From: an uncultured Eubacteriales bacterium
GTDB lineage: Bacteria > Bacillota > Clostridia > Christensenellales > UBA1242
Length of the DNA: 51,776 nt
Assembly: GCA_949878485.1 (NCBI GenBank)
Contig: CATLAM010000007.1
Span: 1-51,776, forward strand
Direction of reading: 5' to 3'
Below the pieces are notes generated by a model. That model worked only from the letters and a program-made list of their open reading frames with translations, ran no database searches and was not told the origin of the DNA. Shown piece after piece: positions 35,789 to 43,223 of this stretch; position 1 is the stretch's first letter, and every line of letters begins with the position of its first letter. The position numbers were made by a program, and so were the translations under genes.

Positions 35789-35817
35789 TTGACTTAAAAT
35801 GTATATTATGATATATT
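35789..35817 (+). promoter_or_regulatory. Promoter of rpmG-secE-nusG
   Basis: TTGACT at 35789-35794, a 17-base spacer and TATATT at 35812-35817, with a start near 35824. Confidence 0.65.
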
Positions 35818-35818
35818 T

Positions 35819-35852
35819 AAACTGACACTTTTCAAAGGGTGTTAGTTTTTTT
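35819..35852 (+). terminator. Terminator-like attenuator at the 5' end of rpmG mRNA
   Basis: AACTGACAC pairs with GTGTTAGTT (one G-T pair) and is followed by a T run, ending 16 bases before ATG 35868. Because the promoter starts RNA at about this place, it may act as an attenuator, or it may end a transcript from upstream. Confidence 0.6.
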
Positions 35853-35867
35853 GTTAGGAGATTTAAA

Positions 35868-36029
35868 ATGGCAGCACCAAAACGCAAAATCATCACATTG
35901 GAATGCACAGAATGTAAAGAAAGAAACTATTCAACCGAAAAAAACACTTCTGCTAATGCTGAAAGAATTGAAATCAACAAGTATTGCCCAAGATGTAATA
36001 AACGCACAAAGCATAAAGAAACAAAGTAA
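35868..36029 (+). CDS. rpmG: Ribosomal protein bL33
   Basis: A 53-aa protein, [20 protein letters not shown] then [20 protein letters not shown] and [17 protein letters not shown] and CPRC give the zinc-binding form of bL33. It is a large-subunit component and stands directly before secE, as in most bacteria. AGGAG precedes the ATG. Confidence 0.96.
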   Translation: MAAPKRKIITLECTECKERNYSTEKNTSANAERIEINKYCPRCNKRTKHKETK

Positions 36030-36046
36030 TTTTTTTGGAGGATGTT

Positions 36047-36454
36047 ATGTCTAAGTCAAAGGCTAAGAAAAAGCAAAAGTCTGTTAAGCAACAAAATGTC
36101 AATGCGGAACTTGAAATTATGACAGAAGAAAAACGCACCGACATCTATGAAGGTAATGTTGCAACAGATGCGCCTGCAAAAGACAAAAAGGTAAAAGACG
36201 AAAAGAAAACTGGCAAACAACCAGAAAAAGACAAGTCTAAAGACAAGAAAAAAAGCAAAAAGAAAGACAAAGAAAGAAAGAGTTTTGGCAGAAAAGTTAA
36301 AGAAATTATGTCAGAACTTAAAAAGGTTACTTGGCCAACATTTCCTGATGTTGTCAAGAAAACTGGAATTGTTATTGCTTTCGTTCTCATCTTTGGTGTT
36401 TTCTTGTTTGGCGTAAACACTTTGCTTGGATGGCTTTCAGGACTTTTATCATAA
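36047..36454 (+). CDS. secE: Preprotein translocase subunit SecE
   Basis: A 135-aa protein. Residues about 78-135 are the SecE core, KVKEIMSELKKVTWPTFPDV, followed by one hydrophobic segment (GIVIAFVLIFGVFLFGV). The first 75 residues are an unusual Lys/Glu/Asp extension (PEKDKSKDKKKSKKKDKERK). It is the essential single-span clamp of the SecYEG channel. GGAGG at 36037-36041 supports ATG 36047 rather than the in-frame start at 36035. Confidence 0.95.
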   Translation: MSKSKAKKKQKSVKQQNVNAELEIMTEEKRTDIYEGNVATDAPAKDKKVKDEKKTGKQPEKDKSKDKKKSKKKDKERKSFGRKVKEIMSELKKVTWPTFPDVVKKTGIVIAFVLIFGVFLFGVNTLLGWLSGLLS

Positions 36455-36498
36455 TTGAAAAAGACCTTTATTTGAAATATTTTAAGGAGTAAATTTTT

Positions 36499-37023
36499 AT
36501 GGAACATTCACCAGAACCAAAATGGTATGTGCTTCACACATTTTCTGGATACGAAAACGTGGCAAAGGAAAATCTTGAAACAGTTGTTGAAAAGTTTAAT
36601 TTGCAAGACAGAATTTTTGACATCATAATTCCAGAAGAAGATGTAATCGAAGAAAAAAATGGCAAAAAGAAATTGGTTACAAGAAAAAGTATGCCTTGCT
36701 ATCTTTTAGTCAAGATGATTTATGGTGACGACCTTTGGCATAATGTGACAAGAACTCGTGGCATCACTGGTTTTGTTGGACCTAAGGGCAGACCACTTGC
36801 TTTGACAGAAGAAGAAGTAATGAAACTCAGACTTGAAAAAATCAAAGTTGAAACTGACCTTGAAGTTGGGGATAAAGTGGAAATCATTGAAGGTCCACTT
36901 GACAAAATGATTGGAAACATTGTTTCTGTCAATGCAGAAGGCGGACTTGTTACAGTAAGCGTTGAAATGTTTGGAAGAGAAAATAATGTAGAACTTGAAT
37001 TTAGTCAAGTTCACAAAATTTAA
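36499..37023 (+). CDS. nusG: Transcription termination/antitermination protein NusG
   Basis: A 174-aa protein. KWYVLHTFSGYENVAKENLE starts the NGN domain; TRGITGFVGPKGRPLALTEEE is its end, and VGDKVEIIEGPLDKMIGNI is the KOW motif. It binds RNA polymerase and influences pausing and termination. AAGGAG precedes the ATG. An extra AUG-less ORF separates it from rplK. Confidence 0.97.
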   Translation: MEHSPEPKWYVLHTFSGYENVAKENLETVVEKFNLQDRIFDIIIPEEDVIEEKNGKKKLVTRKSMPCYLLVKMIYGDDLWHNVTRTRGITGFVGPKGRPLALTEEEVMKLRLEKIKVETDLEVGDKVEIIEGPLDKMIGNIVSVNAEGGLVTVSVEMFGRENNVELEFSQVHKI

Positions 37024-37038
37024 GGATAGGAAAGAATT

Positions 37039-37254
37039 ATAAACAGATCTGATTATGAAAAACTAAAAAAGGAAGAAAAAATTTTAGGTTATGATGCTGA
37101 AACACTTGAAAAATCTGTGAAAGCATATTGTAAAGAACCTCATGCTCAACTTCCACCTTCTCCACCATTATCTGAAAAACCTTTTTGGGATTCACTTTAT
37201 GAAGGGTGTGAAAAACTTGTAAAAGAACATGAAGATATTGTTCGAATGATTTAA
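37039..37254 (+). CDS. 71-codon ORF without an ATG start, between nusG and rplK
   Basis: After a TAG (37027-37029) the frame opens through ATT-ATA-AAC-AGA and continues RSDYEKLKKEEKILGYDAET, then LEKSVKAYCKEPHAQLPPSP, then PLSEKPFWDSLYEGCEKLVK, ending EHEDIVRMI and TAA. TAGGAAAG lies 7 bases before the ATA at 37039, an ideal ribosome-binding position, and ATT (37036) is adjacent. So either an AUA/AUU start is used, or a start ATG was lost to ATA and this is a young pseudogene. The sequence looks coding (helical, charged, one Pro-rich turn), with no recognised family. Confidence 0.5.
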   Translation: MNRSDYEKLKKEEKILGYDAETLEKSVKAYCKEPHAQLPPSPPLSEKPFWDSLYEGCEKLVKEHEDIVRMI

Positions 37255-37320
37255 TTTTTAATTTTTTTAATAAAAATCAAATAAATTTTGTCCTGAGTAT
37301 GACATAAAAAGGCTTTAATT

Positions 37321-37355
37321 TGTGGGAGGATTGTGCCAAATCCAAATACACCACA
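37321..37355 (+). promoter_or_regulatory. Structured leader of rplK, possible L1-binding autoregulatory site
   Basis: TGTGG (37321-37325) pairs with CCACA (37351-37355) and GGATT (37328-37332) with AATCC (37339-37343), with an asymmetric internal loop (GA / AAATACA), 14 bases before ATG 37369 and just ahead of AGGAGG. Ribosomal protein L1 represses rplK-rplA by binding such a helix-loop in many bacteria. That this is the site is an inference. Confidence 0.5.
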
Positions 37356-37368
37356 TTAGGAGGGAAAA

Positions 37369-37794
37369 ATGGCAAAGAAAGTTAAAGCAATGGTTAAATT
37401 GCAACTTGAAGCGGGCAAAGCCACACCTGGACCACCAGTAGGTTCTTCTCTTGGACCTCATGGGATCAACATCGCAGGCTTTGTTAAGGAATTCAATGAC
37501 AAAACCGCTTCTCAGGCAGGATTTATCATTCCTGTTGTGATTACTATCTATGAAGACAGAAGTTTCACATTTGAAATGAAAACTCCACCTGCTGCAGTCC
37601 TTATTAAAAAGGCTATTGGTCTTGGAAAAGGTTCTGCAAAACCAAACAAACAAAAAGTCGGAAAAATTACCAAAGAGCAGATTAGAAAAATCGCTGAAAC
37701 TAAGATGCCTGACCTTAACGCTTCTTCAATTGAAAGTGCTATGTCTATGATTGCTGGCGCTGCAAGAAGTATGGGCGTTGAAGTGGTAGACTAA
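37369..37794 (+). CDS. rplK: Ribosomal protein uL11
   Basis: A 141-aa protein of normal length. The start [59 protein letters not shown] and [29 protein letters not shown] are all L11 hallmarks. It forms the GTPase-associated stalk base. AGGAGGG precedes the ATG. Expression is probably controlled through the structured leader above. Confidence 0.98.
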   Translation: MAKKVKAMVKLQLEAGKATPGPPVGSSLGPHGINIAGFVKEFNDKTASQAGFIIPVVITIYEDRSFTFEMKTPPAAVLIKKAIGLGKGSAKPNKQKVGKITKEQIRKIAETKMPDLNASSIESAMSMIAGAARSMGVEVVD

Positions 37795-37806
37795 GAGAGG
37801 TGACGC

Positions 37807-38490
37807 ATGAATAAAGGTAAAAGATATACAAAAACTCTTGAAAGTTTTGACAAAACCGCATCTTACGATGTTTCTACTGCTGTGGAAAATGTTATAAAGA
37901 CTGCAACTGCTAAGTTTGACGAAAGTGTTGAACTTCACGTAAGACTTGGCGTTGACGGAAGAAATGCTGACCAACAAGTTCGTGGAGTTGTTGTTCTTCC
38001 AAACGGAACAGGTAAAAGCGTTAAAGTGCTTGTTATCGCTCGTGGCGACAAAGCTGACGAAGCATTAAAGGCTGGTGCTGACTTTGTTGGTGCCGAAGAA
38101 ATGGTTGCTAAAATCAATGGTGGATGGTTAGATTTTGATGTCTGCATCACAACACCTGATATGATGGGTATTGTTGGAAGAATCGCTAAGATTCTTGGAC
38201 CAAAAGGTTTGATGCCAAACCCAAAGAGTGGAACTGTTACACCTGATGTTACTAAGGCTATTAAAGATGTTAAAGCCGGAAAAGTTGAATATAGACTTGA
38301 CAAAACAAACAACATCCATGTAATCATTGGAAAGAAGAGTTTTGGAAAAGAAAAATTGACAGAAAACTTTTCAACTGTTATGGATGCCATTGTTAAGGCA
38401 AAACCTGCAGCAGCAAAAGGTCAATACATCAAAAGTGTAACTTTGGCTTCTTCTATGGGACCTGGTGTCAGAGTTAACTTCACTATTTAA
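37807..38490 (+). CDS. rplA: Ribosomal protein uL1
   Basis: A 227-aa protein: [97 protein letters not shown] segment and [18 protein letters not shown] are standard. It binds 23S rRNA and, as a repressor, its own mRNA. The next genes in most genomes are rplJ-rplL; here a hairpin without a strong T run and then a surface-protein gene follow. Confidence 0.98.
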   Translation: MNKGKRYTKTLESFDKTASYDVSTAVENVIKTATAKFDESVELHVRLGVDGRNADQQVRGVVVLPNGTGKSVKVLVIARGDKADEALKAGADFVGAEEMVAKINGGWLDFDVCITTPDMMGIVGRIAKILGPKGLMPNPKSGTVTPDVTKAIKDVKAGKVEYRLDKTNNIHVIIGKKSFGKEKLTENFSTVMDAIVKAKPAAAKGQYIKSVTLASSMGPGVRVNFTI

Positions 38491-38491
38491 T

Positions 38492-38520
38492 GACAAAGCA
38501 GGCATAGTCCTGCTTTCTGT
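38492..38520 (+). terminator. Hairpin at the end of the rplK-rplA operon
   Basis: GACA-AAGCAGG, loop CATAGT, CCTGCTT-TCTGTC. The stem is strong, but there is no clear T run, so it could be a weak terminator. Confidence 0.55.
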
Positions 38521-38567
38521 CGTTATTAAATTATAACTATTTTGTTGATTTCTTGTTAATTACTTTT

Positions 38568-38575
38568 TTCGACAA
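38568..38575 (-). promoter_or_regulatory. Candidate Spo0A (0A) box upstream of a surface-protein gene
   Basis: The minus strand reads TTGTCGAA, a match to the TGTCGAA core of 0A boxes, about 120 bases before the predicted promoter start of the 1451-aa gene. It is a single site, so the call is tentative. Confidence 0.35.
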
Positions 38576-38594
38576 GAATAGTGCTAATACTCGT

Positions 38595-38686
38595 GCATAG
38601 TAATCTATGCTTATTCGCAAAATAGTTTTAAATTTTGCTGGTTGTAAGTCAATTTGTTTGACTTATTAGTAAAATTAAGTTAAAAT
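38595..38686 (+). promoter_or_regulatory. Promoter region with three small inverted repeats upstream of the 1451-aa gene
   Basis: GCATAG-TAAT-CTATGC (38595-38610), GCAAAAT...ATTTTGC (38617-38638) and TAAGTCAA-TTTGT-TTGACTTA (38645-38665). The last arm contains TTGACT (38658-38663), the -35 of a TTGACT-N17-TAAAAT promoter (TAAAAT 38681-38686). The inverted repeat over the -35 suggests an operator. Confidence 0.55.
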
Positions 38687-38738
38687 TATTTAGTTATATA
38701 TGTATATATCTAAAAATTCAAACAGGAGATTTGAACTT

Positions 38739-41700
38739 ATGAAAGTTGAAAGAAAAACTCATTCATATCTTTTAAGAGGATTGTTTTTTGTTATGGCTTT
38801 TGCTATGACAGTTTTGTATTTTCCAGTTTCAGAACTTGTTGCTTATGTTAATGGCAAACTTTCTGCAAACGCTTATACTTTTAATCCTGCAAATTGCTAT
38901 TATATGACTTTGGATGATGGCTATGAAACATCAGTAAACAAAGGCTCTGATTATATTATTCCAAAAGCATATATTGGTGCGCAAAAGGATATGATTGTTG
39001 GCGATATTGATGACAGCAACATTAAGTCTTCTGTTTCAGTCACATATAATGGAATGGAAGTTGACTTCACTGATGAAACTGCTTCAAACACTTTTGAAGT
39101 TGGCAAAGCATTTACTGCAAACAACTTAGGGACTTACACCATTACTTATGAATATTCCTACACTGGCTCAGACAGCAAAAAATATACAAACACATACAGC
39201 ATTAATGTTGAAAGTGTTGTTGCTGCTGCAACTATTGGATTTAAAGATAATCAAAGCACATTCTTGCCAAGCATAATTGATTTGTCTTTGCTTGCAAGTG
39301 GAAAAGACGTTGCACTTCCAACACCTTATGTAACAGATGAAGATGGTAAAGAATTAAAAGCAGAAAATGTTGAATTTGTTACCAGTCGTTCAGAAGGAAC
39401 TAAAGATGATATAGTCGTTGTAAGTGTTTATGGTGGCACTGCTGGTGGAAAGATTGAAGGAAGCGACCTTAAAGGTTCTGACGGAAAACTTTATCTTAAA
39501 CGTGCAATCTTAGACGGAACTGGTGAATACGCAAGTTTTGGTGCTGGTGATTACACTGTAAGATATTCTTATTATAAAAAGAGCGAAGAAAAAACTGATT
39601 ATCAATTTGTTTCTTCTGCAACAAAAACAACTACAGTTTATGCTTCATCTGACCCACATTACAAAAAGAATTATGCTTTGACATTGAAACTTGGATCTTC
39701 TTGGACAAGAACAGGACATCAAACAGGTGTTGAAAGCACACTTCCAGTGGCAACTGGTGCAACATCAACAAACACTGATCCTGCAAATGAAGCAGTTGAT
39801 GTTTATTATACTGTTCAAGTTAAATATTCTTCAACATCTGCAACAAGCGGATATGTGGCTTTAACAGACAAAACAAATGGTTATGAAGATGTTTTCGAAG
39901 GCGACATCTTGAAAGAACCTACAAAATTCAAGCCTTTGGCAAATGGTTACTATTCATTCATCTACACAATCAAAGATGTTTATGGAAACACTGTTTCAAG
40001 CAACACAGGTGACTATTACTTTGAAAATGTAGAAGACAAAACTGCACCAACTATTTTGATTTATGATGCTTCAGTAAAAGCAGAAGAAATTAAAGATGAA
40101 AGTTGGAAATTGGCTTCTCGTCATGCACCAAACAGCGTTGTTGTTTATGCTATTGGCATAAAAGACAATGTTTCAACTGCAAGCGAAAGTGAACTTACTC
40201 GTCAAATTTTGACAGGTGATGAAGTTAAACTTACAATAGACAACTATGACGAATTTAACTTGATTTTCAATTATGGCGGAAGTGATGCTGACAGCGACAG
40301 TGCTTGGAGAAGCATGTTGACAAATAACTACCTTATTAATAAGGGCGTTAAGAAAGCAGAAAAGGCAGATGCAAATGCATTTGTTTCAGATGCTGACCTT
40401 ACAACTGGCAAAACTGCAGACGAAAAAAGACTTGCTTGGCTTCAAGACAACGGATATTTGGTTGTTGTAGACAATGCTAATGCTTTAAATATGTATAACT
40501 ATTTTGGCACAATTGTCAGCAAACAAGTTTCATCTGTTACTGATTTCAACTCTTTCAAAACATTCCTTACAAAAACATTGACAGATGCAAATGCCAGAAA
40601 AACTTTATCAGATTTAGGTCTTGCTTATGTAAATTGCAACGAAACATTTGGTGCAACTACATCACAAGTTACTGAAATCGATGGAAAAAAATATTATGGA
40701 ATGGGTGCAAGATCTTATTACATCCGTTACACTGCAATCGACAAAGCGGGCAACAAAAACACTAAGACTGAAAGCATGATGGTTTCTTCTGGTGTTGACA
40801 ATGATGCTCCTACAATCAGATTCTCTACAACTCTTGCAGATAAATATGTTCCAAACACTACAATTAAAATTGACAAACCTACTGCTTCTGACACAAGAGA
40901 TACAAACATGAATGTTGTTACTCTGTATCGTTATTTAAACAAAACAGGTTCAACAACAACTGTTCTTGATGTGTTCTCAGAAGATGACAAACCTGTTAAA
41001 CTTTCAGAAGTTGACATCACAGATGTTTTCGAAGATTTGAAAGATAAAGAAGTTAAAGATGACAGCGACCCAGTAAACTTGTTGGTTGATAAATATGCCA
41101 AATTTAATGGAACAGGTTATGTAGATTTAACAGTTGATGGGGGAAGTTCTTATTCAATTGATTTGAAAAAGGCTCCTGAAACTGCAAATGCACTTCAAGT
41201 TGTTTCTTATGTTTACGATGACTATGGCAATGTAAATATGTATGCTAAAGAAGTTGCTATTGAAAACATTAAAGATGAAAAACCTGTAAGATTTACAGAT
41301 GACTTGAAAATTGAAGATGCCAACAATTTTGCTTACAATCAAGGTGACACAATTACTCTTCCAGAATTTACTGCAATTGATGATGCAATCAACTATGTGA
41401 CTTATGATGTTAATGCTTATTATGTAGATGGGGAAACAAACATCTCTGTTTATGAATCAGACAAAGACATGAGCATGGGTATGTATTACATTTTGAATGC
41501 AGGTAAGTTTGATGCTGTTTCTGCTGGTGAATATAGAGTAAGCGTTGCACTCAAAGACTCTGAAAACAGAACAATTATTGCTTTCTTGAAATATACCGTA
41601 AGTGGAAGAACAATCAATCAAGCACCATCTCTTGCTGCTTCATTGGAAAGTGGTTCTTACCAACTTGATGACAATCCTGAAATTAACATTCCTACTCCAA

Positions 41701-43094
41701 CAGTAAGTTACAACATTTCTAAGAGCATGACTCAAGATGAATATGACTACCTTAAAGGTTTGGCTGATTTGTCTGATGCTCAACAAGCTAGTTTAGATGC
41801 TGTGAATTATGTTGTTGTTGGTGTGGATGAAAATGGTGCTGTTAAAGAAAATTATGGCTCTGTAAATGTTGGAACTCTTGGCAGTGTGTTCAAGCCAACT
41901 AAAACAGGAACTTATGACATTGTTTACACTGCAGAAATGACTGCATACAATGTTCACATGTTTAAATTCCACAATGAATTAGAATGGAATGACGCAACAA
42001 ATAAATACGACTATGGCACATATTATGAACTTGTTAACACTGCTGTTGACGGAACTGGTGCAACAAAGAGTGGCATTAAAGTTGAAACTCTTGTTGACGG
42101 AAGTTATAAAGTAACATCTGGAAGCACAGTTTACAATGTGTCAAAAGACGAAAATAACAATATTGTTATCACAAAGAACGGCTCAGTTGCAACTGACTTT
42201 ACAAGTGTTATTGGAATTTCTGCTGAAACATTATACAACGAATTAATGGCTTACAGACTTGAAAGTGACACTTACACAATTTCAGTTTCTGACACAACTG
42301 GACCTAAGTTTAAAGAAAATTATTACGAAGAACTTTATGCTCCAAAACTTTCAATTGAAGAACTTAAAGAAAATGCTGTAAGTGATGTTTATTCTTTGAA
42401 AATCTTTGGTCTTGAAGCAACTGATGCAAGCGGACTTGATGAATCTTCTGCAAGCATCCGTGTGACAGGAACATTGGCAAATGGAAATTCTGCTCCATCA
42501 GCAACTTTTGATGGAAAAGATGCCATTAAGGGCGGAGAATATAAAATCAATGTTGGCTCTGGAAGCAATCCAGATGGAACATATACAATCACTTATTCTG
42601 TAAAAGATAACAAAGGTAACTCTGCAACATCTAAGGTTGTAACAATTGTTATTGGTGATGTTACTGCTCCTAAATTGAAGTTTGATGACAAATTCTTTGA
42701 TTCAGACAAGAAATATACAGTTGGTGAACAACTTGTTCTTGACCCAAGTTTGATTACAATCACAAATATGGACAAAAATCAATGCACAACTAAGATTGAA
42801 GTTGTCGCTGATGCTGATAATGAAAACTTGGCAGAAGAAAGAAATGGTAAATTCTATGTGGACGACCTTCAAGTTGGATCATATACAATTACAGTTTCTG
42901 TAACAAGAGATGACGGACCAACAACTACTGAAACATTTAAGTTTGAAGTTACAACAGAAACTCAATCAAACACTGAAGTTTACAAAATTGTTGGAATTGT
43001 TTTAATCGTTCTTTCAGTGCTTGTTCTTGTTGGTGTAATCGTTTACTTTGTAGTTTCAAAAGTTAAACTTGACAAAGAACTTAAAAAGAAATAA
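38739..43094 (+). CDS. Very large surface protein with bacterial Ig-like repeats, C-terminally membrane-anchored
   Basis: A 1451-aa protein. RGLFFVMAFAMTVLYFPVSELVAYV (about 10-36) is a signal/anchor. The body consists of many beta-rich modules of about 90-120 residues with GTYTITYEY/GDYTVRYSY/GTYTITYSV closing strands and D-x-T-A-P linkers (DKTAPTILIYD, VDNDAPTIRFS, DTTGPKFKE, DVTAPKLKF), the pattern of bacterial Ig-like domains. The end is one membrane segment (VYKIVGIVLIVLSVLVLVGVIVYFV) and a basic tail (KLDKELKKK), so it is held in the cytoplasmic membrane; there is no LPXTG. It is likely an adhesin or wall-spanning stalk. ATG 38739 has AGGAG 10 bases upstream. The upstream in-frame start at 38700 has none. 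Confidence 0.85.
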   Translation: MKVERKTHSYLLRGLFFVMAFAMTVLYFPVSELVAYVNGKLSANAYTFNPANCYYMTLDDGYETSVNKGSDYIIPKAYIGAQKDMIVGDIDDSNIKSSVSVTYNGMEVDFTDETASNTFEVGKAFTANNLGTYTITYEYSYTGSDSKKYTNTYSINVESVVAAATIGFKDNQSTFLPSIIDLSLLASGKDVALPTPYVTDEDGKELKAENVEFVTSRSEGTKDDIVVVSVYGGTAGGKIEGSDLKGSDGKLYLKRAILDGTGEYASFGAGDYTVRYSYYKKSEEKTDYQFVSSATKTTTVYASSDPHYKKNYALTLKLGSSWTRTGHQTGVESTLPVATGATSTNTDPANEAVDVYYTVQVKYSSTSATSGYVALTDKTNGYEDVFEGDILKEPTKFKPLANGYYSFIYTIKDVYGNTVSSNTGDYYFENVEDKTAPTILIYDASVKAEEIKDESWKLASRHAPNSVVVYAIGIKDNVSTASESELTRQILTGDEVKLTIDNYDEFNLIFNYGGSDADSDSAWRSMLTNNYLINKGVKKAEKADANAFVSDADLTTGKTADEKRLAWLQDNGYLVVVDNANALNMYNYFGTIVSKQVSSVTDFNSFKTFLTKTLTDANARKTLSDLGLAYVNCNETFGATTSQVTEIDGKKYYGMGARSYYIRYTAIDKAGNKNTKTESMMVSSGVDNDAPTIRFSTTLADKYVPNTTIKIDKPTASDTRDTNMNVVTLYRYLNKTGSTTTVLDVFSEDDKPVKLSEVDITDVFEDLKDKEVKDDSDPVNLLVDKYAKFNGTGYVDLTVDGGSSYSIDLKKAPETANALQVVSYVYDDYGNVNMYAKEVAIENIKDEKPVRFTDDLKIEDANNFAYNQGDTITLPEFTAIDDAINYVTYDVNAYYVDGETNISVYESDKDMSMGMYYILNAGKFDAVSAGEYRVSVALKDSENRTIIAFLKYTVSGRTINQAPSLAASLESGSYQLDDNPEINIPTPTVSYNISKSMTQDEYDYLKGLADLSDAQQASLDAVNYVVVGVDENGAVKENYGSVNVGTLGSVFKPTKTGTYDIVYTAEMTAYNVHMFKFHNELEWNDATNKYDYGTYYELVNTAVDGTGATKSGIKVETLVDGSYKVTSGSTVYNVSKDENNNIVITKNGSVATDFTSVIGISAETLYNELMAYRLESDTYTISVSDTTGPKFKENYYEELYAPKLSIEELKENAVSDVYSLKIFGLEATDASGLDESSASIRVTGTLANGNSAPSATFDGKDAIKGGEYKINVGSGSNPDGTYTITYSVKDNKGNSATSKVVTIVIGDVTAPKLKFDDKFFDSDKKYTVGEQLVLDPSLITITNMDKNQCTTKIEVVADADNENLAEERNGKFYVDDLQVGSYTITVSVTRDDGPTTTETFKFEVTTETQSNTEVYKIVGIVLIVLSVLVLVGVIVYFVVSKVKLDKELKKK

Positions 43095-43103
43095 TTTTCA
43101 AAT

Positions 43104-43134
43104 AAAAAAAGACTGATTTATTCAGTCTTTTTTA
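43104..43134 (+). terminator. Terminator of the 1451-aa gene
   Basis: AAAAAAAGACTGA, TTTAT, TCAGTCTTTTTT. Confidence 0.85.
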
Positions 43135-43190
43135 TTTAATATGTTTTAAAGATATAAACTTTAAATTGTTTTATATATGTGTTTTGTTAA

Positions 43191-43220
43191 AAAAGAAACG
43201 AGTTTAAACTCGTTTCTTTT
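43191..43220 (-). terminator. Terminator of the 2774-aa gene
   Basis: AAAAGAAACGAGTTT followed by AAACTCGTTTCTTTT: a 30-base perfect palindrome just after the stop codon of the convergent gene. Confidence 0.85.
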
Positions 43221-43223
43221 AAA

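Noticed and set aside
38592..38666. Riboswitch in front of the 1451-aa gene
   Set aside because: The predicted promoter lies downstream of most of the hairpins, so they would not be in the mRNA; no riboswitch consensus recognised.
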